A stretch of 5,837 nt of DNA, taken from assembly GCA_013336365.1 (NCBI GenBank), contig JAAXTT010000093.1:1-5837 (forward strand). The letters run 5' to 3'. This document shows, piece by piece, positions 1 to 5,468 of the stretch (within the stretch, counting starts at the first letter, position 1; the number at the start of each line of letters is the position of its first letter). Both the position numbers and the translations under genes were made by a program. A model generated the notes under the pieces. It saw nothing but the letters and a program-made list of their open reading frames with translations. It was not told where the DNA came from and made no database searches. The DNA is from Peptococcaceae bacterium. GTDB lineage: Bacteria > Bacillota > Desulfotomaculia > Desulfotomaculales > Desulfocucumaceae.

Positions 1-1
1 T

Positions 2-85
2 TTTTATGTTGACATAAAAAACGCCCCCGGGATTAAAGATATATGGGATTTTACTCCAAGAAGAGAAATATTGAACCTGCCTTGA
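2..85 (+). CDS. Possible C-terminal tail of an upstream gene, weakly Rex-like
   Basis: One frame is open from the window edge to a TGA at 83-85 and encodes 27 residues containing GIKDIWDFTPRRE. The pattern G-I-K-x-I-x-x-F-T-P-x-R resembles the segment near the end of the redox-sensing repressor Rex (GIKGILNFTPARL in Bacillus). A full Rex continues for some 30-40 residues beyond this point into its C-terminal dimerisation helix, and here the frame stops about 10 residues later. If the likeness is real, this is a truncated or decayed copy. The same frame reopens after the TGA for 32 codons, up to a TAG near 182, without an obvious start codon. The piece is too short to assign with confidence; it could be non-coding or the tail of an unrelated protein. 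Confidence 0.25.
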   Translation, partial: FYVDIKNAPGIKDIWDFTPRREILNLP

Positions 86-108
86 CTAAAAAGATCTGGA
101 CCAACAAT

Positions 109-136
109 TAGGGGAAGAGATCCCTATCAATTTTTT
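109..136 (+). terminator. Weak terminator-like hairpin
   Basis: TAGGGG (109-114) can pair with TCCCTA (121-126), counting one G-T pair, around the loop AAGAGA, and a run of six T follows at 131-136. The stem is only 6 bp and the T run starts 4 bases after it, so termination would be inefficient. Its place, shortly after the stop at 83-85 and before the marR promoter, suits the end of an upstream transcript. Confidence 0.3.
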
Positions 137-158
137 GGCAAAAAAGTATCGATAATAA

Positions 159-187
159 TTGACAGGAAATTAATTCAGACATAGACT
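159..187 (+). promoter_or_regulatory. Candidate sigma-A promoter of the marR-efflux operon
   Basis: A perfect -35 box TTGACA lies at 159-164. A 17-base spacer leads to TAGACT at 182-187, which matches the -10 consensus TATAAT at 4 of 6 positions. Transcription would start near 194, giving a leader of about 40 bases before the ATG at 235. This is the best promoter match upstream of the operon. A second weaker pair (TTAACA 187-192 with TATTTA 209-214) overlaps it but would start very near the ribosome binding site. Confidence 0.5.
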
Positions 188-194
188 TAACATA

Positions 195-215
195 TTAAAT
201 TCTTAATCTATTTAA
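195..215 (+). promoter_or_regulatory. Candidate MarR operator (inverted repeat)
   Basis: TTAAAT (195-200) and ATTTAA (210-215) form a perfect 6-base inverted repeat around a 9-base centre, 21 bases in all. It lies at the predicted transcription start, between the -10 box and the ribosome binding site of the marR gene. MarR-family repressors usually bind AT-rich palindromes of this size overlapping their own promoter, so autoregulation is plausible. The region is very AT-rich and such repeats arise by chance, so confidence is low. Confidence 0.3.
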
Positions 216-234
216 ATATATAGGTGGTGGAATT

Positions 235-693
235 ATGAATACCCCTAATAATCAAGACAAGGAAAAAACCCTCTTACAACTGGAGGAAATCTTCCAAGAG
301 GTTGGTCTTTATATGACCAAAAAAGTTTTGCAGGATTGTGAGGTGAAGCTTACTCATCCACAGTACTTTACTATGAAGCGATTGGAGTCCGGACCGGCTA
401 CAGTATCAGAGGTAGCAGAATATCTGGGGGTCTCCTTGAGTGCTATTACTTCCATGTCGGACAGACTGGTAAAAACAGGCTATGTCTCTCGTTTGCGCTC
501 TGACACAGATCGCAGACTGGTTTGGCTTGAGCTTACCCAGGAGGGGAGAAGGATTTTTCTTGAAGCAGGGCATATAAAAATGAAGATGATGTATGATTTA
601 TTAAGCAATCTTTCTGATGACGACCTGTCATTTTTGCAGAGGATATATCTGCAGCTTTTGGAGAAAATTAAAAATTCTAATTCTGAGGCATAG
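235..693 (+). CDS. MarR-family transcriptional regulator
   Basis: This is a 152-residue cytoplasmic DNA-binding protein, the usual MarR length. The winged helix-turn-helix is clear. Residues 56-81 (TVSEVAEYLGVSLSAITSM, then DRLVKTG) form the helix-turn-helix with its recognition helix. Residues 84-104 form the wing, with the family's D-x-R signature (SDTDRRLVWLELTQEG). The N-terminal helices and residues 112-147 would make the dimer interface. The ATG at 235 is preceded by AGGTGGTGG at 222-230. The stop is 12 bases before the next start, so it is almost surely co-transcribed with the pump genes and probably represses them and itself until a small-molecule ligand binds. There is a single cysteine (Cys35) near the end of the first helix; OhrR-type members sense oxidants through an N-terminal cysteine, but equivalence here is not shown. 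The family call is firm; the ligand is unknown. Confidence 0.95.
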   Translation: MNTPNNQDKEKTLLQLEEIFQEVGLYMTKKVLQDCEVKLTHPQYFTMKRLESGPATVSEVAEYLGVSLSAITSMSDRLVKTGYVSRLRSDTDRRLVWLELTQEGRRIFLEAGHIKMKMMYDLLSNLSDDDLSFLQRIYLQLLEKIKNSNSEA

Positions 694-700
694 TGGGTGG
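694..700 (+). promoter_or_regulatory. Ribosome binding site deciding the adaptor start at 706
   Basis: TGGGTGG lies directly after the marR stop codon and 5 bases before the ATG at 706. The longest possible reading starts at a GTG at 697 inside this motif, which would leave no ribosome binding site. The ATG at 706 also gives a cleaner signal peptide beginning MKKLR. The start at 706 is therefore preferred. Confidence 0.65.
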
Positions 701-705
701 AAGAT

Positions 706-1803
706 ATGAAGAAGTTAAGAATTACATATTCTGTACTTATCATTTTTCTGATTTTTTTAATTCAGGGCTGTTCGGGCAATAAAGCCGAGGCATTGATTGC
801 TGTAGAGCAGGTTGATAACAAAATATCCTTATCAAACGATTATTTTAGTGGACAAATTGAAGCCCTTGATTCTGTTGATATAACGCCAAAGGTTGGTGGT
901 AAGGTAGCCCAGGTACTTGTTGATATTGGCAGTCAGGTTGTTGCCGGACAGGTGCTGATCACAATGGATATGCCGGAGCTGGTAGCCCAGCAGAAGCAAT
1001 ATCAGGCGGCGGTCAATAATTCCCAAGCCGGTTTAAAGAGAGCCAGAGTAGATTTGGCAAATGCCAGTGATAACTACCAGAGAGGGGAACAGCTATATAA
1101 GCAGGGCTTGCTGTCAAAAGCGGATTTTGAAAACCGTTATGCCCACCCTCAGGAACAGGCAAGAATAATGGCAGAGGAATCAGCTCCCCAGGTCTTAGCT
1201 CAGGCAATGGGAGCCCTTGAGTCAATCAATAGCAGTTATAACAATGGAATAATAACCTCCCCGATAAATGGAGAAATTACCGGAAGATATGTCGATCCGG
1301 GAGAGATATGTAAAAACAATGAGGCTGTCCTAAAAGTTGATAATATGTCCAGATTGACAGTTGTTGCCCATGTGGACCAGAAAAAAATCAATGATTTAAA
1401 AATCGGCCAAAAGGTTTCAGTAAAAATCGATTCTTTGGAAAATCTGTTGGAAGCGAAGATTGATAGTATAGGCTACGATCTTGACCCTATGGCAAAGGGC
1501 TATTTGGTCAGGGTTTTATTGTCAGAGGCCGGGGCAAAAGTAAAGCCGGGGATGTTTGCCAAAGTATATACAGATGTTGGTACTGAAAATAGATTTATTG
1601 TTTCAAAAAATGCCATTCATCAGGAAGGTAAAGGATATGTAGGTTATCTTTATGAAGAGGGCAAGGTACGGAAAATTTCCCTGGGAATCGAAAAGATAGG
1701 TGAAAAGCTGGCTGTTGTAAAGGATGGTCTGAAGAACGGTCAGAATTTAGTAATTTACAGTAATATTAAGCTTAAGGATGGAATGACTGCGGCAATTAGA
1801 TAA
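706..1803 (+). CDS. Lipoprotein membrane-fusion (adaptor) protein with full coiled-coil hairpin, AcrA/HlyD family
   Basis: This 365-residue exported adaptor is expected to bridge an inner-membrane pump and an outer channel. Residues 1-21 form a lipoprotein signal (MKKLR, a hydrophobic stretch, then LIQG) before Cys22, which would be lipidated. The first half of the lipoyl domain follows at about 50-87 (VDITPKVGGKVAQVLVDIG). A long helical hairpin spans about 88-178. The second lipoyl half is at about 183-213 (ITSPINGEI, then GEIC). The beta-barrel covers about 215-288 and a membrane-proximal domain runs to the end. At the hairpin tip R126, L130 and S137 keep the R-x3-L-x6-S spacing of AcrA R128/L132/S139, residues tied to TolC docking. 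This domain set is typical of RND-type adaptors, yet the gene sits in an MFS pump operon, between marR and a second adaptor. No outer-membrane factor is present in the window. Confidence 0.9.
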   Translation: MKKLRITYSVLIIFLIFLIQGCSGNKAEALIAVEQVDNKISLSNDYFSGQIEALDSVDITPKVGGKVAQVLVDIGSQVVAGQVLITMDMPELVAQQKQYQAAVNNSQAGLKRARVDLANASDNYQRGEQLYKQGLLSKADFENRYAHPQEQARIMAEESAPQVLAQAMGALESINSSYNNGIITSPINGEITGRYVDPGEICKNNEAVLKVDNMSRLTVVAHVDQKKINDLKIGQKVSVKIDSLENLLEAKIDSIGYDLDPMAKGYLVRVLLSEAGAKVKPGMFAKVYTDVGTENRFIVSKNAIHQEGKGYVGYLYEEGKVRKISLGIEKIGEKLAVVKDGLKNGQNLVIYSNIKLKDGMTAAIR

Positions 1804-1815
1804 AATGAAAAGTAT

Positions 1816-1822
1816 AGGGTGA
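1816..1822 (+). promoter_or_regulatory. Ribosome binding site deciding a TTG start
   Basis: AGGGTGA lies 6 bases before the TTG at 1829, which begins a frame whose first residues (GNKKKIF) lead straight into a membrane anchor. The first in-frame ATG is at codon 14, inside that membrane segment, and would destroy the anchor. TTG is therefore the likely start codon, and it may lower translation of this subunit relative to its neighbours. Confidence 0.7.
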
Positions 1823-1828
1823 TATATT

Positions 1829-2485
1829 TTGGGAAATAAAAAAAAGATTTTTGTAGTTTTGATTTTAATGGCTGTTACCCTTTTGGCAATTACTTTGTAT
1901 TACTGGTATAACAATACCTATTATATCAAGACAGAGGATGCCAGGGTTGATGGTCCTGTTATTAAGATAAGCCCTTTGGTAACAGGAAAAATTATTGATA
2001 TAAACGTGGATGAAAATGAAAAGGTTATGGCAGGTCAGCCCTTGGCAAGACAGGACGATAAGCTGATGTCTTCAGCAGTGAATTCTGAGCTTTCCATAAT
2101 AAGAGCACCAATTGATGGGGTAATTATAAAAAAAGTAGCCAGCATGGGGGAAATTTTATCCCCCGGTCAGTCAGCCTTTATGATGATGGATCCTTACAGT
2201 CTTTACATCACAGCTAATATAGAGGAAAATATTTCCTCCTCCTTGAGACTGGGACAGGAAGTAGATGTCTGGCTTGATTCTATTCCCGGACAGTATTTTC
2301 ACGGTAAAGTGGACAGGATAGGGGAGGCATCCCTTTCTACCTTTTCATTGCTACCGGGTAGCAGCAGCTCTTCCAGTTTTACCAAGGTGGTTCAAAGAAT
2401 TCCGGTCAAAATTATTTTGGATGATTATTATGGCTTTCAGCTTATACATGGCACCAATGCCAAGGTGAGAATTCACATTAAGTAG
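1829..2485 (+). CDS. emrA: Short EmrA/HlyD-type adaptor lacking the coiled-coil hairpin
   Basis: This 218-residue protein is anchored by one N-terminal membrane segment (about 7-27) with its bulk outside the membrane. EmrA hallmarks are clear. TEDARVDG at 35-42 matches the T-x-DAYV-x-G entry to the lipoyl domain. TFSLLPGSSSSSSFTKVVQR at 171-190 matches the FSLLP...KVVQR segment of E. coli EmrA, in the beta-barrel. Lipoyl half one (about 43-75) is joined to half two (about 90-118, IIRAPIDGVII) by only some 12-15 residues. In EmrA about 165 residues of helical hairpin lie between them, which explains the length of 218 against about 390. The reading frame and flanking motifs are intact, so this looks like a clean, stable loss and not decay. 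It should pair with the antiporter encoded next, but alone it cannot reach an outer channel. The symbol is given at family level. The start is TTG. Confidence 0.88.
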   Translation: MGNKKKIFVVLILMAVTLLAITLYYWYNNTYYIKTEDARVDGPVIKISPLVTGKIIDINVDENEKVMAGQPLARQDDKLMSSAVNSELSIIRAPIDGVIIKKVASMGEILSPGQSAFMMMDPYSLYITANIEENISSSLRLGQEVDVWLDSIPGQYFHGKVDRIGEASLSTFSLLPGSSSSSSFTKVVQRIPVKIILDDYYGFQLIHGTNAKVRIHIK

Positions 2486-2489
2486 GAGG
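2485..2489 (+). promoter_or_regulatory. Ribosome binding site overlapping the upstream stop codon
   Basis: GGAGG begins on the last base of the TAG stop (2483-2485) of the short adaptor and sits 7 bases before the ATG at 2497. A ribosome ending the adaptor would cover this site, which suggests translational coupling between adaptor and transporter. Confidence 0.6.
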
Positions 2490-2496
2490 TTGTTCA

Positions 2497-4110
2497 ATGA
2501 CTGAGCGTCCCCTTCCATGGCCGGCCCTTATGGTGCTGGTGTTGGGGGCTTTTATGGCTATTCTGGATGGCAGTATTATTAATGTAGCACTGCCAAGACT
2601 GATGGCTATTTTTAATGTCAACCCCAGCAAAATTCAGTGGATTATGACAGCCTACCTTCTTACCTCCGGAGTTGTAGTTCCAATTACGGGATATTTGGGG
2701 GATAGATTTGGTTATAAAAGGATATATATTTATTCAACCATTGCCTTCACTATAGGCTCAGCCCTTTGTGGGATAGCCTGGAGCAATAATTCCCTGATAA
2801 TTTTCAGAGTGGTTCAGGCTATCGGCGGTGGGATGCTGATTCCCCTCAGCATGTCGATAATATATAGAATAATTCCCAGGCAAAAAATAGGAATGGCCAT
2901 GGGTGTCTGGGGCATTTCTGCAACCATGGCACCGGCTATCGGACCAACCCTTGGGGGGTATTTGGTGGACCATTTTAGCTGGCATTTGATTTTTACAATT
3001 AACATTCCTATCGGAATTATCAGCGTATTGCTCTCCTATATGTTTATTGAAGAAACCGAATTTCAAAAAGATCTGAAATTCGATTTTCTTGGGACAGTTA
3101 TTTCCAGTATAGCCCTGGTTTGTTTATTGCTGGCCTTGAGTCAGGGACAGGATAAGGGCTGGACCTCCCAGTACATTGTTACCCTTTTTGCTATATCGGG
3201 TTTCTCAATAGTCATCTTTTGTCTTTGGGAGCTTAGTATTCCTGATCCGATGCTGGAACTTAGACTTTTTTCTAATTCCACCTTTACTGCCAGCATTCTT
3301 GCAGTAAGCCTGTCATCAGTAGCAATGTTTTCAGCTATTTTTTTAATACCTATGTACTGTCAGACTTTGAGAGACCTTTCGCCTATTCAAACAGGCTTAT
3401 TGATAATGCCGATGGCCTTGGCCACCGGGATGATGATGCCGGTTAGCGGAAGACTTTTTGATAAAATTGGGGCACTTCCTTTAGGTATTGCGGGGATATC
3501 AATTGCGGCGTTTTTTACCTTTATTTTGAGCCGGCTAACCCTGGAGACTGATTTTGAATGGATTAAATGGATTCTGGTATGTAGGGCAATCGGATTAAGT
3601 CTTTGTCTTATGCCCTTATCTACAGCAGGAATGAATACAATCCCCGGGCCACTGGTAGGAAGGGCTTCAGCCTTGAATAATCTTGCCAGGCAGATATCCT
3701 CTTCCTTGGGGATTGCCTTTATGACCTATATAATGGTGCACAGACAGTCATATCATGCTGCTTGGCTATCTGATGGAGTAACGGTTACTTCACCGGCAGC
3801 TATTGATTTTTATAACCAGGTCAGCGGAATTGCTGCTTCAACCCTTGGTCCCGGAACAGGTAATTTGGTTTTCCAGGGCTATCTGGGAATAATGGTGCAA
3901 AAACAGGCAATGGCTCAGGGTATAGGAGATGCCTTGCTGGTAAGCTCGATTATTACCTTGCTGATTATACCCTTAGTGTTCTATCTGAGCAAGGACAGGG
4001 TAGAAGCATCCAGACAGAAAGAAAAGGAGAAATACGCCCGTTTTATTGAAGAGGAAAAATCAAAATCAGCAGAAGAGGAAGTGTCGCCCAGTCAACCTGT
4101 CTTTGAGTAG
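2497..4110 (+). CDS. emrB: DHA2-family (EmrB/QacA-type) multidrug efflux MFS transporter
   Basis: This 537-residue inner-membrane protein has the length and hydrophobic pattern of the 14-helix drug:H+ antiporter family DHA2. It exports lipophilic or cationic toxic compounds in exchange for protons. Visible motifs are LDGSIINVALP in helix 1 (23-33, motif D1), GYLGDRFGYKR between helices 2 and 3 (65-75, motif A), RVVQAIGGGMLIP (104-116, motif B) and GPTLGGYLVDHFSWHLIFTINIP (149-171, drug-antiporter motif C). A long outward loop at about 415-475 before the last helix is usual for EmrB. The tail from residue 499 is cytoplasmic and strongly charged, rich in Lys and Glu (for example EKEKYARFIEEEKSK). 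The gene starts 11 bases after the short EmrA-type adaptor, its expected partner, and belongs to the marR operon. The substrate cannot be read from sequence. The symbol is given at family level. Confidence 0.95.
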   Translation: MTERPLPWPALMVLVLGAFMAILDGSIINVALPRLMAIFNVNPSKIQWIMTAYLLTSGVVVPITGYLGDRFGYKRIYIYSTIAFTIGSALCGIAWSNNSLIIFRVVQAIGGGMLIPLSMSIIYRIIPRQKIGMAMGVWGISATMAPAIGPTLGGYLVDHFSWHLIFTINIPIGIISVLLSYMFIEETEFQKDLKFDFLGTVISSIALVCLLLALSQGQDKGWTSQYIVTLFAISGFSIVIFCLWELSIPDPMLELRLFSNSTFTASILAVSLSSVAMFSAIFLIPMYCQTLRDLSPIQTGLLIMPMALATGMMMPVSGRLFDKIGALPLGIAGISIAAFFTFILSRLTLETDFEWIKWILVCRAIGLSLCLMPLSTAGMNTIPGPLVGRASALNNLARQISSSLGIAFMTYIMVHRQSYHAAWLSDGVTVTSPAAIDFYNQVSGIAASTLGPGTGNLVFQGYLGIMVQKQAMAQGIGDALLVSSIITLLIIPLVFYLSKDRVEASRQKEKEKYARFIEEEKSKSAEEEVSPSQPVFE

Positions 4111-4137
4111 CAAAAAATAAATATGAGGTGATTTACA

Positions 4138-4692
4138 ATGAAGGTTGTAGCATTTAATGGCAGTCCCAAGCCTGAGGGAAATACAGCCAGATCCATCCGG
4201 ATTGTTTTTGGGGAACTGGAAAAAGAAGGAATTGAAACAGAATTTGTCCAGCTGGGAGGAAAAAAGGTTTTTGGCTGTCTGGCCTGTATGAAGTGCCGGG
4301 AAAATGGAGATAATCGCTGTGTGCGCACAGATGATGAGATGAATACCTACATTGAAAAAATAATCGAGGCTGATGGTATTATTATTGGCTCACCCACATA
4401 TTTCAGCAATGTAAGCTCTGAGGTCAAGGCCTTAATCGATCGCAGTGGATTTGCCGCCCGTTCTTTGCTTAAGGGTAAGGTAGGTGTGCCGGTAGTTGCT
4501 GCCAGAAGAGCAGGATCTAATTTTGTTTATTCAGCAATTAATTTTTATTTTGGCATTTCCGAAATGATTATCCCGGGAGCCAATTACTGGAATCTGGCTT
4601 TGGGAAATATTGATGAGGATCAGGAGGGGATAAAAACCTTTCAGACCTTGGGGAAAAACATGGCCTGGTTGTTAAAAAAAATCAACAACTGA
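4138..4692 (+). CDS. NADPH-dependent FMN reductase / iron-sulfur flavoprotein family protein
   Basis: This 184-residue cytoplasmic flavodoxin-fold protein has MKVVAFNGSPKPEGNT (1-16), the phosphate-binding loop for FMN, and AD-GIIIGSPTYFSNVS (78-93), the second flavin loop, with the usual ALIDRSG following. Cys47, Cys50, Cys53 and Cys61 give C-x2-C-x2-C-x7-C (GCLACMKC, then NRC). This is the compact motif of archaeal and clostridial iron-sulfur flavoproteins (Isf), which hold a 4Fe-4S cluster next to FMN and pass single electrons. Many relatives are annotated simply as FMN reductase. It starts 27 bases after the efflux gene, with GAGGTGA at 4125-4131 and no terminator between, so it probably belongs to the same MarR-controlled unit. 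A role in reducing quinones, oxygen species or the pump's substrate is inference. It ends with tandem stops TGA TAG. Confidence 0.88.
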   Translation: MKVVAFNGSPKPEGNTARSIRIVFGELEKEGIETEFVQLGGKKVFGCLACMKCRENGDNRCVRTDDEMNTYIEKIIEADGIIIGSPTYFSNVSSEVKALIDRSGFAARSLLKGKVGVPVVAARRAGSNFVYSAINFYFGISEMIIPGANYWNLALGNIDEDQEGIKTFQTLGKNMAWLLKKINN

Positions 4693-4729
4693 TAGGTGCT
4701 CTATCTTCTGTCCCTATCTTTAAGGGTGC

Positions 4730-4777
4730 AAAAACACAGGATTAATAGTATAATTAATTCTGTGTTTTTATTTTTTT
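4730..4777 (+). terminator. Strong Rho-independent terminator of the efflux operon
   Basis: AAAAACACAGGATTAAT (4730-4746) pairs with ATTAATTCTGTGTTTTT (4753-4769) over 17 positions with a single G-T pair, around the 6-base loop AGTATA. A T-rich tract runs to 4777. It lies 38 bases after the stop of the flavoprotein gene and marks the likely 3' end of the marR-led transcript. A smaller perfect hairpin, GATAG/CTATC (4691-4705), sits just before it and overlaps the tandem stop. Confidence 0.88.
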
Positions 4778-4784
4778 AACAAGG

Positions 4785-4790
4785 TATAAG
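4785..4790 (+). promoter_or_regulatory. Possible -10 box for the nitroreductase gene
   Basis: TATAAG at 4785-4790 matches the -10 consensus at 5 of 6 positions and would start transcription about 5 bases before the nitroreductase ribosome binding site (AGGAGGT, 4802-4808). No good -35 box is seen: the proper distance falls within the right arm and T tract of the terminator. The gene is cut off from the upstream operon by that terminator, so it needs either its own promoter here or read-through. Confidence 0.25.
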
Positions 4791-4814
4791 CTGTATTTTA
4801 CAGGAGGTGCTGAG

Positions 4815-5387
4815 ATGGCTAGAGTTTTTGACTATAATATTTTACCGGAGATAAAGGAAAGATGGTCGGCAAGAGCTATTGAAGGAACTGAGGTTTCAGA
4901 TGAGGAAATTATGACTCTGCTTGAGGCAGCACGATATGCCCCTTCCTGTTTCAATGAGCAGCCCTGGCGATTTATAGTTGCCAAGGACAAGGGCGCTCTT
5001 GATAAAATGAGAGGGGTGCTGACACCATCTAACCGGGTTTGGGCAAACAATGCACCGGTGCTTATTTTGATTGGCTCAAAAAAGACTTTTTCCCGCAATA
5101 GTAAGGAAAATTATTGGCATATGTTTGACGCAGGGACAGCTTGGGGTTATTTGTCCCTTCAAGCCCAAAAGCTGGGGCTGGTTGCTCACGCTATGGGAGG
5201 CTTTAGTATATCCGAGGCTCGCAAAGCATTTAATATTCCGGAGGATCTGGATATAATGACCATTGTTGCAGTAGGTAAATACGGAAGGAAAGAAAGCCTT
5301 AATGAAGAGCTGCAAAAAAGGGAACAGCCTGATGTAAGAATGGAAATATCAGAATTAATAATTAAAACAGACAAGGAGGGGGCATAA
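4815..5387 (+). CDS. Nitroreductase-family FMN-dependent oxidoreductase
   Basis: This 190-residue soluble flavoenzyme is close to the usual length for short nitroreductases, which act as dimers and use NAD(P)H to reduce nitro groups, quinones or related electron acceptors. RWSARAIEG at 16-24 replaces the common R-x-S-x-R FMN phosphate motif. AARYAPSCFNEQPWRFIV (38-55) is the classic A-P-S-x-x-N-x-Q-P-W flavin loop. ANNAPVLILIG (77-87) is the central strand, D105-A-G-T begins the conserved helix, and LGLVAHAMGGF (120-130) is the G-L-x-x-x-x-x-G-G loop near the flavin. No extra domain or metal-binding cluster is visible. It has a strong ribosome binding site at 4802-4808 and ends with tandem stops TAA TAA. 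It follows the efflux operon's terminator and precedes a lactate permease gene with no terminator between. The physiological substrate is unknown. Confidence 0.92.
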   Translation: MARVFDYNILPEIKERWSARAIEGTEVSDEEIMTLLEAARYAPSCFNEQPWRFIVAKDKGALDKMRGVLTPSNRVWANNAPVLILIGSKKTFSRNSKENYWHMFDAGTAWGYLSLQAQKLGLVAHAMGGFSISEARKAFNIPEDLDIMTIVAVGKYGRKESLNEELQKREQPDVRMEISELIIKTDKEGA

Positions 5388-5468
5388 TAAAAAATATCAA
5401 AGTAATTGCCAGGTAATCTTTTTCAGAAATAACTCAAATTAATACGAAGTATGGGAGGATGTTACAGT

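Noticed and set aside
83..126. Possible selenocysteine TGA with a downstream SECIS-like hairpin (TGA at 83-85, hairpin 109-126, frame open on both sides)
   Set aside because: The stem is only about 6 bp, no Cys-containing homologue of the surrounding peptide is recognised, and the second open part ends after 32 codons. Recoding is far less likely than an ordinary stop.
697..705. GTG at 697 as the start of the lipoprotein adaptor
   Set aside because: The codon lies inside the ribosome binding site of the ATG at 706 and has no site of its own. The ATG gives a normal lipoprotein signal.
2758..3066. Open frame of 102 codons on the minus strand inside the transporter gene
   Set aside because: It lies wholly inside the well-supported EmrB-type gene, has no recognisable domain, and is best explained by codon bias of the + strand gene.
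4691..4727. Small hairpins GATAG/CTATC (4691-4705) and CCCT/AGGG (4712-4727) as a riboswitch or regulatory RNA
   Set aside because: The stems are 4-5 bp, lie just after a stop codon and before a strong terminator, and match no RNA family I recognise.
5406..5435. Possible promoter for the lactate permease (TTGCCA at 5406-5411)
   Set aside because: The -35-like hexamer is good, but no acceptable -10 box lies 16-18 bases downstream, so it was not listed as a feature.
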